64,000 nt of DNA, taken from Ketobacter sp. (GTDB lineage: Bacteria; Pseudomonadota; Gammaproteobacteria; Pseudomonadales; Ketobacteraceae). Where the stretch lies: contig NZ_RCHN01000023.1 in assembly GCF_003671495.1 (NCBI RefSeq), positions 187,296-251,295 on the forward strand, read 5' to 3'. Below are positions 28,240 through 36,583 of the stretch, piece by piece (the stretch's first letter is position 1; every line of letters begins with the position of its first letter). The notes beneath the pieces were generated by a model that searched no databases, was not told where the DNA came from, and worked only from the letters and a program-made list of their open reading frames with translations. The position numbers and the translations under genes were made by a program.

Positions 28240-28875
28240 ATGAACAAGCTCATTCCCTCCTTCACTGCTTCCTCCACTGCTTCCTCTGCCATAGACAGGC
28301 TGTCGGTCATGTCGGACTTCTACCCGCGGGCGGAAAGTGAAGAACTGTATCAACGCCTGCGCCAGCAACAGACGTGGCCGGACAACCATTATGAGATCGC
28401 CGGCCGGCGCTTCCGTTTACCGCGTTTGCAGACCTGGCATGCGGATACGGGCATTGTCTACAGCTATAGCAATAACCTGCTGCAAACACGTCCCTGGACG
28501 GCACTGCTGCTCAGCATCCGGCGGCGGGTGGAGCAGCGCGTTGGCCACCGGTTCAACGCGGTACTGGTGAATTACTACCGTAATGGCGAGGACTATGTGG
28601 GCTGGCACAGCGACGATGAGCGGGAGATGGGTGCGGCGCCGGTGATCGCCTCGCTCAGCCTGGGGCAGGCCCGGGTGTTTGAAGTGCGCCCCCTGGGCAA
28701 TGGCGCATGCCGTTCCGCCGCGGCGGGCAACGTACAATCCCTAACGCTGCATTCCGGTGATCTGCTGTTGATGGAGGCGGGGTTTCAACAGCATTGGGAA
28801 CATCGGGTGCCGGCGCAGGACGCAGTGACGGGTGGGCGCATCAATCTGACGTTTCGTTACGTATTGCCGCCTTAG
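28240..28875 (+). CDS. AlkB-like 2-oxoglutarate/Fe(II) dioxygenase
   Basis: 211-residue protein of the AlkB2/AlkB3 type that repairs alkylated DNA bases by oxidative demethylation. The Fe(II) ligands are visible: H123 and D125 in GWHSDDE and H188 in HWEHRV; R200 or R206 near the end should bind 2-oxoglutarate. Upstream NYYRNGEDYVGW is the usual lead-in to the HxD. The first 22 residues are Ser/Thr-rich and not conserved, so translation might instead begin at the ATG at 28309. It is monocistronic and no Ada-like site or LexA box is seen nearby. Confidence 0.88.
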   Translation: MNKLIPSFTASSTASSAIDRLSVMSDFYPRAESEELYQRLRQQQTWPDNHYEIAGRRFRLPRLQTWHADTGIVYSYSNNLLQTRPWTALLLSIRRRVEQRVGHRFNAVLVNYYRNGEDYVGWHSDDEREMGAAPVIASLSLGQARVFEVRPLGNGACRSAAAGNVQSLTLHSGDLLLMEAGFQQHWEHRVPAQDAVTGGRINLTFRYVLPP

Positions 28876-28928
28876 GGGGTGAGTGGTCTTGAAAGTCCAG
28901 GAGGGTAAGCAGGCGCAATAAGAGTGGG

Positions 28929-29039
28929 CTATTTTGCGTTCTTTTTTTTAGAGGTCAGGTAGCCCTTACTAAACACCACTACCCCAACGACGATCAAAGA
29001 TAGAACAAAATAGTCCCAAAACTGTAGATCACTGAACAT
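28929..29039 (-). CDS. Tiny single-span membrane protein, 36 residues
   Basis: A 36-codon frame with ATG at 29039 preceded by AGGATGG at 7 bases, inside the gap after the 29049 gene (9 bases between them). The product has a short polar start (MFSDLQFWDYF), one strong hydrophobic helix (VLSLIVVGVVVF, about 12-23) and a very basic tail rich in Lys (SKKKNAK). This is the design of small immunity or regulatory membrane peptides. It follows a hydrophobic unknown protein and may protect against or anchor it. Reality is supported by the ribosome site and gene spacing only. Confidence 0.5.
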   Translation of the reverse strand: MFSDLQFWDYFVLSLIVVGVVVFSKGYLTSKKKNAK

Positions 29040-29048
29040 TACCCATCC

Positions 29049-29459
29049 TCACGAAAGCGCCATGATGCGAGGGTTACGCATGATTTCAGCTTCGACCAGC
29101 AGCGTTCCGTAAATCCCGTTACTGTGTAGAAAAGCGGAAACGCTTTGCGGCGTCGCTCTCTTACTGGCGGTTACACATATAGAATTGTCAATAGCAGCCA
29201 TCATCATACTACCGGCAGCCACGCCTGCATACCCGGCAGCGCCTATGGCAGAAAGGGTAACGATGACTCCTCCAGCGCCCACCTCTGCGATTGACAAGGC
29301 CGCCGCTGCACTAATGCCAGGGTTCAGATTTGCCGCGGCCACCAAAGCTCCCACTGTGGTTAATGCTTTGTCATAAGTGTCGAAAAAACCACCAGGGACA
29401 GGCGCCCCAAGGGCATTCATTCTCTGTTCAAAGGCGCTGTACCAACTGCATTCACTCAT
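29049..29459 (-). CDS. Small hydrophobic protein, candidate membrane-active effector
   Basis: 136 residues with no signal peptide and a long Ala/Gly-rich hydrophobic middle (about 34-92) that would form two or three helices, bounded by soluble ends. The ATG has GGAGGAAG 8 bases upstream. No family is recognised. Soluble-hydrophobic-soluble small proteins without an export signal, paired with a tiny membrane protein, resemble pore-forming effectors of contact-dependent or type VI systems, but this is inference. A short stretch ATPQSV is shared with the divergent neighbour at 29555. The region is more AT-rich than its surroundings, consistent with recent acquisition. Confidence 0.65.
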   Translation of the reverse strand: MSECSWYSAFEQRMNALGAPVPGGFFDTYDKALTTVGALVAAANLNPGISAAAALSIAEVGAGGVIVTLSAIGAAGYAGVAAGSMMMAAIDNSICVTASKRATPQSVSAFLHSNGIYGTLLVEAEIMRNPRIMALS

Positions 29460-29554
29460 CGTCTTGCTTCCTCCATGAAATATCTATATAGACGAGTACA
29501 GCTAAAAAATTCCATGGTTTGATAAGTGAATCTGATAGACCAAGGAGGGTCTAC

Positions 29555-29887
29555 ATGAAGTATGGGATGTTATGTCGTGCTGCCGTCATTAATTACTTTT
29601 GGGGGCAGGGTACTGCCACTCCTCAGTCCGTGAATGAGCAGGCCGCGCTGGTTGCTTATGAGGCTCTAGAGCAAGCCAATGTGTGCTCCGATTCCATGGA
29701 CTTAGTCCCTCGTCCTACCTATGGCGCCGCTAACGTCAAATGGGTTGTGAAGCAGGTTGCCAAGATCGGCAAGCGTGTTATGTCCGGCGATACGGCAATC
29801 TATAACGCTTGCCGCGGAGCTGTTGGAGTCCGCTATAAGTCAAAATTAAATGAAGCATTGATGGGGATTAAACATGAACGGATGTAA
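29555..29887 (+). CDS. Unknown 110-residue protein of the accessory island
   Basis: The ATG at 29555 is preceded by an excellent AAGGAGGG site, which fixes the start. The product is soluble, basic toward its C-terminus (KWVVKQVAKIGKRV, about 62-75) and has three cysteines; no signal peptide or known motif is seen. It shares ATPQSV with the divergent 29049 product. Its last 14 bases overlap the start of a lipoprotein-like gene, so the two are coupled. The pairing of a basic cytosolic protein with an exported lipoprotein suggests a toxin and its periplasmic immunity partner, unproven. Confidence 0.65.
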   Translation: MKYGMLCRAAVINYFWGQGTATPQSVNEQAALVAYEALEQANVCSDSMDLVPRPTYGAANVKWVVKQVAKIGKRVMSGDTAIYNACRGAVGVRYKSKLNEALMGIKHERM

Positions 29888-30371
29888 GCAAGCTTTAGTG
29901 GCTTTGCTGTGCTCGTTGGTCGCCGCGGGGTGTATGGCAGACGATTGGGTTTTACTTTCTTATGCCGGGTTGAATTTTTCGGTGCCCCCTAGCCCACAGG
30001 CTATGGGTGTAAAAGGTGATGACAGCGATTTTTTTGTTGTGCGTTATGGTGCAGAAAAGAGTAAGCAATATGTGGCGTTCACCCGCTTTCTGGCTGAGCC
30101 ACAATATCAGTGCGATAGCATCGAGTTCGTGCGAGCAGCTTTAGGCGAGTTGAAAAAGACCGAATGTGATCAGCAGGAAGTGACTATGTTCGCGAAGGTA
30201 TTTGCAAATGATAAAAAGCACGGGCTGTTGAAAAAGGAAAATATGGATGTGTTCTACAGCGAGCTTGATGATTCCTATTTCTTATTTGTGGTCACCCCGG
30301 ATAAAAGCGTTATTAAGATCGATAGTGATTTCCTGTCAGAAGCCGATATGAAGAGAGTAATAGGACTATAA
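29874..30371 (+). CDS. Predicted lipoprotein overlapping the 29555 gene
   Basis: 165 residues beginning with a charged N-terminus, a hydrophobic run (ALVALLCSLV) and a lipobox-like AAGC at about 17-20, so export and lipidation on the cysteine are likely. Residue +2 is Met and +3 Ala, which does not enforce inner-membrane retention. The mature part is acidic with two further cysteines (about 80 and 98) that could form a disulfide. GGGGATT precedes the ATG, which lies inside the end of the upstream gene (14-base overlap). No family is recognised; position suggests a periplasmic partner of the 29555 product. Confidence 0.65.
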   Translation: MNGCKQALVALLCSLVAAGCMADDWVLLSYAGLNFSVPPSPQAMGVKGDDSDFFVVRYGAEKSKQYVAFTRFLAEPQYQCDSIEFVRAALGELKKTECDQQEVTMFAKVFANDKKHGLLKKENMDVFYSELDDSYFLFVVTPDKSVIKIDSDFLSEADMKRVIGL

Positions 30372-30623
30372 ACAATCTCGCTAGACTGTTCGTATCCAGA
30401 AGCCGCCAACGTGATTGTCAGTTTGCGCGTTCTGCATGAGCTGCAGCCGGATAGGCCGGAGGAAGATGGTAGTAAATTGATCACGTCCAACCTGGTCGAT
30501 GTGTTGCAGGCGCAAGCACAATACGAGCAATTACCGGAAGGTGTTCGGCAGCAGCTTGACTCGATAAAGGCGCTGCAGGCTCCATTCAAAATGATTGAAT
30601 CGGCTCAGGCTTTGGGTTTGTAG
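30372..30623 (+). pseudogene. Possible 3' remnant of a lost gene
   Basis: After the lipoprotein stop the same frame stays open for 83 codons. It could start at the GTG at 30411 (70 residues), but there is no ribosome site. The peptide is helical and rich in Leu, Gln and Ala (VDVLQAQAQYEQL, IKALQAPFKMIESA) and reads like the C-terminus of a larger soluble protein. I treat it as a decayed fragment at the edge of the accessory island; a short genuine protein is the alternative. Confidence 0.4.
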
Positions 30624-30643
30624 TCCGCTGGAAATGACTTTAG

Positions 30644-30664
30644 GAGGCAGGCACTACCTGCCTC
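30644..30664. terminator. Hairpin between remnant and yebG
   Basis: Perfect 8-bp stem GAGGCAGG / CCTGCCTC with a 5-base loop between two convergent frames. There is no T-run on either side, so it may be a weak or rho-assisted terminator. Confidence 0.4.
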
Positions 30665-30683
30665 ATCCACAACGGATTATCCC

Positions 30684-30971
30684 TTAAGACTTCGCCGCCA
30701 GGGGCGTCACATTGGAGGTGGATTCCTCCGCGCTCACCTGTGAAAGTGCTTCCGGCTTGCCTTTGCAGGCAGCCATGATGAGTTCCTTGTTTCTGGATAA
30801 CAGCAGTCCCAATTGCTCGGCGTCCTGCTCTTTGATGCTGCTGGAATGCTGGGTCAGTAGCTCTGCAAAGGCCTCGGCCAGTTCCAGCATTTTATCGTGG
30901 GCGTCTGCATCTTTTTTATCACTGAACATACTGCCATCTCTATCGCACTTCCACATTGCCACAACAGCCAT
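30684..30971 (-). CDS. yebG: YebG family DNA-damage-inducible protein
   Basis: 95-residue YebG homologue. The N-terminal half, with WKCDRDGSMFSDKKDADAHDKMLELAE, keeps the family order of a short beta hairpin followed by a charged helix; the C-terminus is variable. YebG is a small SOS-induced protein of unclear biochemical role. A perfect LexA box lies 38 bases upstream of the ATG, directly supporting SOS control here. It is monocistronic, convergent with the accessory island and divergent-free on its other side. Confidence 0.88.
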   Translation of the reverse strand: MAVVAMWKCDRDGSMFSDKKDADAHDKMLELAEAFAELLTQHSSSIKEQDAEQLGLLLSRNKELIMAACKGKPEALSQVSAEESTSNVTPLAAKS

Positions 30972-31008
30972 GTATCACCTCGTGGAGTTTTGGTTGAATG
31001 TACGCTAA

Positions 31009-31024
31009 CTGTATATGCATACAG
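31009..31024. promoter_or_regulatory. LexA box upstream of yebG
   Basis: CTGT-ATATGCAT-ACAG, a perfect CTGT-N8-ACAG palindrome with an AT-rich centre, the gammaproteobacterial SOS operator. It is 38 bp before the yebG start codon and should overlap its promoter. Confidence 0.9.
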
Positions 31025-31040
31025 TCTGGTTGGCAAGTGG

Positions 31041-31742
31041 TCAATGCAAACAACACTTCTTGAATTTCTTGCCGCTGCCACAGGGGCAGGGGTCATTGCG
31101 GCCCACTTTGGGTTGGTCATACTGCACGGTCTGCGGCGGTGGTATAAATTCTCCGGGTTCGTGCATGCGTTGTTCCAGCCAGTAGCCGTGGAGGATCTGC
31201 GCCGCCGGTTCAATGGCGCCGATCATGGTTTGGCGGGTTTCCTCGTCCAGCTTTTCCAGTTCCTCTTCCATGTCCGGGTCGGTGTGAATGCCGATGGCCA
31301 TCAGGTATTTTTCATATTCCTGCGGCAGTTGCTCCCAGCCGCCACCCACCGCCATGCCGCGCAGGTAACCCAGGCACCAGTCGTCCGGCAGGCGCTGGAT
31401 GTCACCATTTTCTTCGATCTCCATGAAGATGGCTTCAAATTCCTCGTTAGCGTCCATCAGCATCTCGATGTTGCTGTTCATGTGCTGCATCACCAGCGAC
31501 GCAAAGCGGCTGAATTCGTCGTCGCCTTCCCAGTCAGTGGATTCGTCTTTCTCATCCGACGACCAGATGGCCGGCATCCACTGGCTCGGTAACACCATGT
31601 TGGGGCCGGACACCAGGGCGGTCAGAAAGCCGTCCAGTTCGGATACGTTGAGGATGGAGGAGTCGGTGGCATACTTGTGCAGCATGGCATCGACAAATTC
31701 CAGTTCGGTTTGATTCAGGGGTTCACTGCTGGCGCTAAACAT
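31041..31742 (-). CDS. UPF0149/YecA-type protein with SEC-C zinc motif
   Basis: 233 residues: an all-helical UPF0149 (YgfB/YecA-like) domain (about 10-190) and a C-terminal SEC-C metal-binding motif, [17 protein letters not shown], as in SecA. The SEC-C tail chelates zinc and can bind ribosomes or partner proteins. The ATG at 31742 is taken; a GTG at 31751 that would overlap the yicC stop is also possible. It follows yicC on the same strand and is probably co-transcribed. Molecular function is not established for the family. Confidence 0.87.
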   Translation of the reverse strand: MFSASSEPLNQTELEFVDAMLHKYATDSSILNVSELDGFLTALVSGPNMVLPSQWMPAIWSSDEKDESTDWEGDDEFSRFASLVMQHMNSNIEMLMDANEEFEAIFMEIEENGDIQRLPDDWCLGYLRGMAVGGGWEQLPQEYEKYLMAIGIHTDPDMEEELEKLDEETRQTMIGAIEPAAQILHGYWLEQRMHEPGEFIPPPQTVQYDQPKVGRNDPCPCGSGKKFKKCCLH

Positions 31743-31747
31743 AGGCT

Positions 31748-32614
31748 TCACTCAATATTCTGGATCTGTTCGCGCATCTGCTCGATCAGTACTTTTAATT
31801 CCACCGCGGCCTGGGTGGTGAGGGTGTTGATGGATTTTGAGCCCAGGGTGTTGGCTTCCCGATTCAGTTCCTGCATCAGGAAATCCAGGCGGCGTCCCAC
31901 CGCACCACCCTGCTTCAGGGTGCGGCGCACTTCTTTGACATGGGTTTCCAGCCGGTCCAGCTCTTCGTCCACATCGGTTTTTTGCGCCAGGTAGACGATC
32001 TCCTGTTCCAGGCGATCCTGATCCACGTTGGCGCTGATTTCCTCCAGCCGGGCTTTCAGTTTTTCCTTTTGCGCCTGCAGGATCTCCGGCAGGTGCTGGC
32101 GCACGATGGCCACCTGTTGGTCGATGCCATCCAGGCGTTCACCGATGATGGTGTTCAGCACCTGGCCTTCCCGCTCCCGGTTGGCGATGAATTCCTTGAG
32201 GGCCTCTTTCAGCAAAGACAGCGCTGCCTGCTGGATTTCGCTTTGATCGGTTTCCGGTGTCGCCACCACGCCAGGCCAGTTCAGCAGGCTGGTGACCGAC
32301 AGGGTGCCGCTCTCGCCAGTGAGGTTACCCAGTTTGTGGGCCGCTTCCAGCAGTTGTTTCACGAAGGTTTCATTGATTTCCAGGCTGACGGGGGTGACGT
32401 GTTCGGATTTGAGCTTGAGGGTGCATTCCACCTTGCCGCGGCTGAGGCTGTGACGCAGGGCCTCCCGCACCGGGTTTTCCAGGTCCCGCAGGGTATCCGG
32501 CAGGCGCGGGTGGACTTCCAGGTAGCGATGATTCACCGAGCGCAATTCCCAGGACAGGGTTCCCCAGGGGGCGGTGTGTTCCTTGCGGCTGAAGGCGGTC
32601 ATGCTGCGAATCAT
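31748..32614 (-). CDS. yicC: YicC family protein (RNase-associated)
   Basis: 288-residue YicC: it begins [12 protein letters not shown], typical of the family, and ends in the conserved [11 protein letters not shown] region near residue 255. YicC proteins are linked to RNA turnover (endoribonuclease or RNase adaptor roles). AGGAG is 8 bases before the ATG at 32614. It is divergent from rph, as PA5335 is adjacent to rph in Pseudomonas. Confidence 0.9.
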   Translation of the reverse strand: MIRSMTAFSRKEHTAPWGTLSWELRSVNHRYLEVHPRLPDTLRDLENPVREALRHSLSRGKVECTLKLKSEHVTPVSLEINETFVKQLLEAAHKLGNLTGESGTLSVTSLLNWPGVVATPETDQSEIQQAALSLLKEALKEFIANREREGQVLNTIIGERLDGIDQQVAIVRQHLPEILQAQKEKLKARLEEISANVDQDRLEQEIVYLAQKTDVDEELDRLETHVKEVRRTLKQGGAVGRRLDFLMQELNREANTLGSKSINTLTTQAAVELKVLIEQMREQIQNIE

Positions 32615-32801
32615 CAAGTGGGCTCCTGGTTGGCACTGGGCGTGGGGCGGAGGCCCATTCTAACCGAGTTTGCCGGTGGCAACCTAATATCGGTGATAAT
32701 GTGCTAAATCCACGGCGTTTTTCAGTATACTGTGCGCCCTTATAGAGACATGAAAACTAGAAACACGAAACTGACCATTCAAACAGTCAAGGAGCCACAC
32801 C

Positions 32802-33518
32802 ATGCGACCCAGCGGACGTCAACCGGACCAGATGCGCGACGTAAAGATCACCCGTGAGTACACCTGCCACGCGGAGGGTTCGGTGCTGGTGGAATTCGGC
32901 AACACCAAGGTGATTTGTACCGCCAGCGTGGAAGAAGGGGTGCCGCGCTTTTTGAAAGGCCAGGGCCAGGGTTGGGTGACCGCCGAATACGGCATGCTGC
33001 CCCGGGCCACCGGCACCCGCAACCGGCGTGAAGCCGCCGGCGGCAAGCAGGGTGGCCGCACTCTGGAGATCCAGCGCCTGATCGCCCGCTCCCTGCGGGC
33101 CGCCCTGGACCTGAAAAAAGTGGGCGAGAACACCATCTATGTGGATTGTGATGTGATCCAGGCCGACGGCGGCACCCGCACCGCTTCCATCACCGGCGGC
33201 TGCGTGGCTCTGGTGGACGCCCTCACCCACATGCTCAACAAGAACATGATCAAGGAAGACCCCCTGCAGCGCCTGATCGCGTCGGTGTCGGTGGGTGTGT
33301 ACAAGGGCACCCCGGTGCTGGACCTGGATTATCCGGAAGACTCCGGCGCCGAAACCGACATGAACGTGGTGATGACTCAGCACGGTGGCATGGTGGAAGT
33401 GCAGGGCACCGCCGAAGGTGCACCCTTCCAGCGGGCGGAGATGGATGCCATGATGGATCTGGCAGAAAAGGGCATCAAGGAATTGTTCGCGCTGCAACAA
33501 AAAGCCCTGGGGTGGTAA
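32802..33518 (+). CDS. rph: Ribonuclease PH
   Basis: 238-residue phosphorolytic 3'-5' exoribonuclease that trims tRNA 3' ends. The start [12 protein letters not shown], the RNA/phosphate loop TGTRNRRE (about 67-74, holding the paired arginines), and [16 protein letters not shown] (about 175-190, with the metal/phosphate acidic residues) are all present and full length. AAGGAG precedes the ATG. A -10-like TATACT at about 32726 is the best promoter hint in the divergent gap to yicC. pyrE follows after 3 bases. Confidence 0.95.
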   Translation: MRPSGRQPDQMRDVKITREYTCHAEGSVLVEFGNTKVICTASVEEGVPRFLKGQGQGWVTAEYGMLPRATGTRNRREAAGGKQGGRTLEIQRLIARSLRAALDLKKVGENTIYVDCDVIQADGGTRTASITGGCVALVDALTHMLNKNMIKEDPLQRLIASVSVGVYKGTPVLDLDYPEDSGAETDMNVVMTQHGGMVEVQGTAEGAPFQRAEMDAMMDLAEKGIKELFALQQKALGW

Positions 33519-33521
33519 GCC

Positions 33522-34175
33522 ATGATCAAACCCTACCAGCGAGAATTCATCGAGTTTGCCCTCAGCCTGGATGTGCTGAGATTCGGCGAGTTTACCCTCA
33601 AGTCCGGCCGCAAGAGCCCGTATTTTTTCAATGCCGGTCTGTTCAATACCGGCCTGGCCCTGGCCAAACTGGGGCGATTCTACGCTGCGGCCATTGAGGA
33701 TGCCGGGGTGGCGTTCGATGTGTTGTTCGGCCCTGCCTATAAAGGCATTCCCATTGCTTCCGCCACGGCGGTGGCACTGGCGGACCACCACAACAAAGAT
33801 CTGCCCTGGTGTTTCAACCGCAAGGAAGCCAAAGACCACGGGGAGGGCGGCAGTTTGGTGGGATCGCCCTTGACGGGCAAGGTGCTGATCATTGACGATG
33901 TGATTACCGCCGGCACAGCCATTCGTGAAGTCATGGACATCATCGGCCAGACCGAGGCCAGCCCCGCCGGTGTGGTGGTGGCGCTGGACCGGCAGGAAAA
34001 AGGCAAGGCGGAACGGTCGGCGATTCAGGAGGTGGAGCGGGATTTTGGCATTCCCGTCATCAGCATCATCAACCTGAATCAACTGATCGATTATATGGAA
34101 GAGCACGCCTCCGGTGCGCTGGCGGAGCACCTGCCCAAGGTGAAAGCCTATCGGGAGCAGTTCGGGGTTCAGTGA
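33522..34175 (+). CDS. pyrE: Orotate phosphoribosyltransferase
   Basis: 217-residue enzyme of pyrimidine synthesis that makes orotidine 5'-phosphate from orotate and PRPP. The PRPP-binding motif [13 protein letters not shown] is at about 122-134, the flexible catalytic loop with [13 protein letters not shown] at about 98-110, and the N-terminal [17 protein letters not shown] matches family members. It lies 3 bases after rph. In Pseudomonas crc stands between these two genes; here it is missing. Confidence 0.95.
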   Translation: MIKPYQREFIEFALSLDVLRFGEFTLKSGRKSPYFFNAGLFNTGLALAKLGRFYAAAIEDAGVAFDVLFGPAYKGIPIASATAVALADHHNKDLPWCFNRKEAKDHGEGGSLVGSPLTGKVLIIDDVITAGTAIREVMDIIGQTEASPAGVVVALDRQEKGKAERSAIQEVERDFGIPVISIINLNQLIDYMEEHASGALAEHLPKVKAYREQFGVQ

Positions 34176-34264
34176 TCAACGCTCAGTGACTGGCGGCAAC
34201 CACCTGTCACCGAAACGTCACGGTAACCCCCTAATTTTACGCCTGTCTGGGGTACTATGGCGCT

Positions 34265-35143
34265 ATGACTCAATCCCGTACCGGAACCGACCCGGTGTTC
34301 AAACTGGCCCAGCAGCGGGTCAATAAACTGCTCAAAAAAATCCGGGCGGAGGCCCAGGCTTCCGCCACAGATCCCCATACCCTCTCTCCGCCGCTGGTGC
34401 ACAGCCTGCGGGTGTGTACCAAACGGCTGCGGGCACTGTTGCAGCTGTATCGACCGGTGGCGGGCAAGACGGCCATCAAAGCGGTGGACCAGTCCATTCG
34501 AGCCCTGGCCAATGCCTATTCCGGGCAGCGGGATGCGGTGGTGCAGTATGAAACCCTGTGTCATCTGGCAGATCAGTACCAGCAAAGCCACGGCAGCGAC
34601 ATGCAACCCCTGTTGGATCATTTTCAGGCGCGCCTGGACGACAAGGCGGAGTCCGCCAGCCCGCTGCAGCCAGAGGCCGCGTTCATCGCCATTCTTGAAC
34701 GTTGGCAGCAAAAACTGAAAGGCAAAAAGCAGCCCGACTTTGAAAGTGGCCTGGAGTACGCCTATCGCAAGGCCCGCAAACTGGCCTATGAGGCGGAAGC
34801 CTCTGACGATGACGAGGCGTATCACCAGTGCCGCAAGTGGACCAAGTATTACCTTTACCAGTTGCAGATGCTGGTGGACAAGCCCCGCCCCCGGGATAAG
34901 GCATTGATCAAGCAGCTGAAGGCGCTGGGGGAGCGGTTGGGGCTGTTTCACGATCGCTGTGTGCTGGAACAGGCGCTGAACCGCATGCTTAACCAAGGGT
35001 TGGACCATGAAGCCCTGGAACAGGCCGTGTTATTGATGCTGACCTGGCTGATGGAGCAGAAACGGCAGGATAAGAAACAGTGTCAGGAGTGGTTTGAGGG
35101 CGTCTTCTCGCGCCCTCACAATGGCGTCAAGCTGAAGGGCTGA
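34265..35143 (+). CDS. CHAD domain protein
   Basis: 292 residues forming an all-helical CHAD domain with the expected histidine and basic residues: HSLRVCTKRLRAL near 45-57 and, later, YHQCRKWTKYYLYQL near 180-195, which are the polyphosphate-binding faces. CHAD proteins bind polyphosphate granules. No CYTH/triphosphatase domain is fused. It is alone downstream of pyrE with an 89-base gap; the window also encodes a PPK2, so polyphosphate handling is a plausible link. Confidence 0.85.
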   Translation: MTQSRTGTDPVFKLAQQRVNKLLKKIRAEAQASATDPHTLSPPLVHSLRVCTKRLRALLQLYRPVAGKTAIKAVDQSIRALANAYSGQRDAVVQYETLCHLADQYQQSHGSDMQPLLDHFQARLDDKAESASPLQPEAAFIAILERWQQKLKGKKQPDFESGLEYAYRKARKLAYEAEASDDDEAYHQCRKWTKYYLYQLQMLVDKPRPRDKALIKQLKALGERLGLFHDRCVLEQALNRMLNQGLDHEALEQAVLLMLTWLMEQKRQDKKQCQEWFEGVFSRPHNGVKLKG

Positions 35144-35156
35144 GCCCCTAACCTTT

Positions 35157-35534
35157 TCAGGCCGCTTCGTTAATCACGTCCTGCAGCAGCAGCTTGATGT
35201 CCTGGGGGCTGGCCACCTTACTCAGGAATCGGTCACAACCACACTTGGCAAAGCGGGTGCGCTCCTTCTCGGAATCCTTGTAGGACACGATCACGATGGG
35301 CACGGTGCTGACTTCCGGAATGGCTTTCAGTTTTTCCACCAGCTGTTCCGACACCATGTCCGGCAGGGTGGCATCCACCAGGATCAGGTCATAATTCCAT
35401 TCCTGGCACTTGGCCAAACACTCAAAGCCCAGGGCATAGAATTTGATGTGGTAATTGTCATCCAGTGACTTGGTCAGATAGCGACGGAATCCCAGATCAT
35501 CGTCTACGCAGAGAATGTTGAACTGACGCGGCAT
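35157..35534 (-). CDS. Stand-alone response regulator receiver protein
   Basis: 125 residues consisting only of a REC domain. Acidic pair DDD at 9-11, the phospho-acceptor Asp in LILVDATLPDM at about 53, conserved Ser/Thr in IVSYK near 83 and Lys in FLSKV near 105 are all in place. There is no output domain, so it acts through protein contacts. AGAGGTGC precedes the ATG at 35534. It is convergent with the CHAD gene and no kinase gene adjoins it. Confidence 0.88.
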   Translation of the reverse strand: MPRQFNILCVDDDLGFRRYLTKSLDDNYHIKFYALGFECLAKCQEWNYDLILVDATLPDMVSEQLVEKLKAIPEVSTVPIVIVSYKDSEKERTRFAKCGCDRFLSKVASPQDIKLLLQDVINEAA

Positions 35535-35935
35535 AGGTGCACCTCTGTAATTGCGAGCGGCCGTGTAATTGTTATTCAGCCAATCTCCAATATAGACCTT
35601 AAGGCGGGAATCTGCAGACAAGAGTTACGTAAGATTGCAATAATAAATTAATTAGCTTTAGTTATGCCGGGTGCGGCGTTAACGTATTGAATTATATGCT
35701 GACTTATCATCAATGGCGGCACAGGTTCAGCCCCGGTTCAGGGGGGATCGGTTACATCTGGGTTAGCGACCTGATCGTCACTTTTGAACCCGGGTCGGCG
35801 CCCGGGTACGACACCGCGCAATCTGCAGGCTAGAATGAAGGGAGTGACCCACCGTTCGAGCCCGGGTTGCAAGGCTTCCGGGCGCAGTCAACATCATCTG
35901 AACGTGAACGGAAAACAGTGGAGAAGAGGGGAATT
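35535..35935. other. Divergent intergenic region, about 400 bp
   Basis: No gene is called. A GC-rich inverted repeat (CCCGGG around 35789-35794 and 35801-35806 on either side of a short spacer) and a -10-like TAGAAT at 35831-35836 are the only marked features. It should hold promoters for the response regulator (minus) and the DUF4124-like gene (plus). Confidence 0.45.
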
Positions 35936-36556
35936 TTGAGTTTGAACGTGACCAACCTGGTGATCGGCCTGCTGGGCATCCTGATGGTCCAGTCGGTGTC
36001 GGCGGTGAACTTTTACCGTTATGAGAACGATGAGGGGCGCAAGGTGATGACCCAGACCCTGCCCCCGGAAGTGGTACCCCGCGGGTATGAGGTGCTCAAT
36101 GAACGGGGCTCCGTCATCAAGGTGGTGCCGCGGGCCATGACCCCTGAAGAACTGGCGGCGCAAGCGGAAGTGGACCGGCAGAAGCGCCTGGATGCGGAAC
36201 AGATGGAGCGGGACAAGCAGTTGCTGGCCATCTTCTCCAGCCCCAAGGACGCTGAGCGGGCCCGGGATCGCAAACTGGAGGCCATCGATGTCTACATCAA
36301 TGTGACCCGGGGCAATATTGCCAAGCTGCAGAGCGAATACAACACGGCCCAGGCCCAGGCGGCGGCCCGTGAGCGCTCCGGCGAAGAGGTGCCGGAATAC
36401 CTGGTGTCCAAAATGGAGAGTTTCGCCCGTCAGATCCGGCGTGCGGAGGAGTCCATTGCGGAGAAAGAGCAGGAAAAGGTGTCGATCAGTGACGAGTACC
36501 AGCAGGATATTGATCGCCTGAAGTACCTGATGGAGAAACGCAACGCCGGCCGTTAG
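35936..36556 (+). CDS. DUF4124-like secreted protein with coiled coil
   Basis: About 206 residues. The likely start is TTG at 35936 (or TTG 35942) just after AGAGGGGA, leading straight into a signal peptide (VTNLVIGLLGILMVQSVSA). The mature N-terminus NFYRYENDEGRKVM is the DUF4124-type short beta module, followed by a long charged coiled coil (about 75-205) ending KRNAGR. Such periplasmic coiled-coil proteins are common in this class and their role is unknown. It is convergent with slmA. Confidence 0.78.
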   Translation: MSLNVTNLVIGLLGILMVQSVSAVNFYRYENDEGRKVMTQTLPPEVVPRGYEVLNERGSVIKVVPRAMTPEELAAQAEVDRQKRLDAEQMERDKQLLAIFSSPKDAERARDRKLEAIDVYINVTRGNIAKLQSEYNTAQAQAAARERSGEEVPEYLVSKMESFARQIRRAEESIAEKEQEKVSISDEYQQDIDRLKYLMEKRNAGR

Positions 36557-36583
36557 GCCCGTCGCCGTGGGTTCGGGGCAGCC

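Noticed and set aside
27956..28243. 95-codon frame in the yegP-alkB gap
   Set aside because: No ribosome site, odd Gly/Cys-rich composition, ends inside the AlkB start region; opposite frames of similar length exist too, so it is probably chance.
27985..28389. 134-codon minus-strand frame over the start of the AlkB-like gene
   Set aside because: Overlaps a well-supported dioxygenase and is rich in Pro/Arg/Ser without a motif.
28900..30650. Island as an insertion sequence or prophage fragment
   Set aside because: No transposase, integrase, terminal repeats or phage structural gene could be seen.
35780..35810. CCCGGG inverted repeat as a terminator or phage attachment site
   Set aside because: Short and GC-rich, no T-run, no integrase or tRNA nearby.
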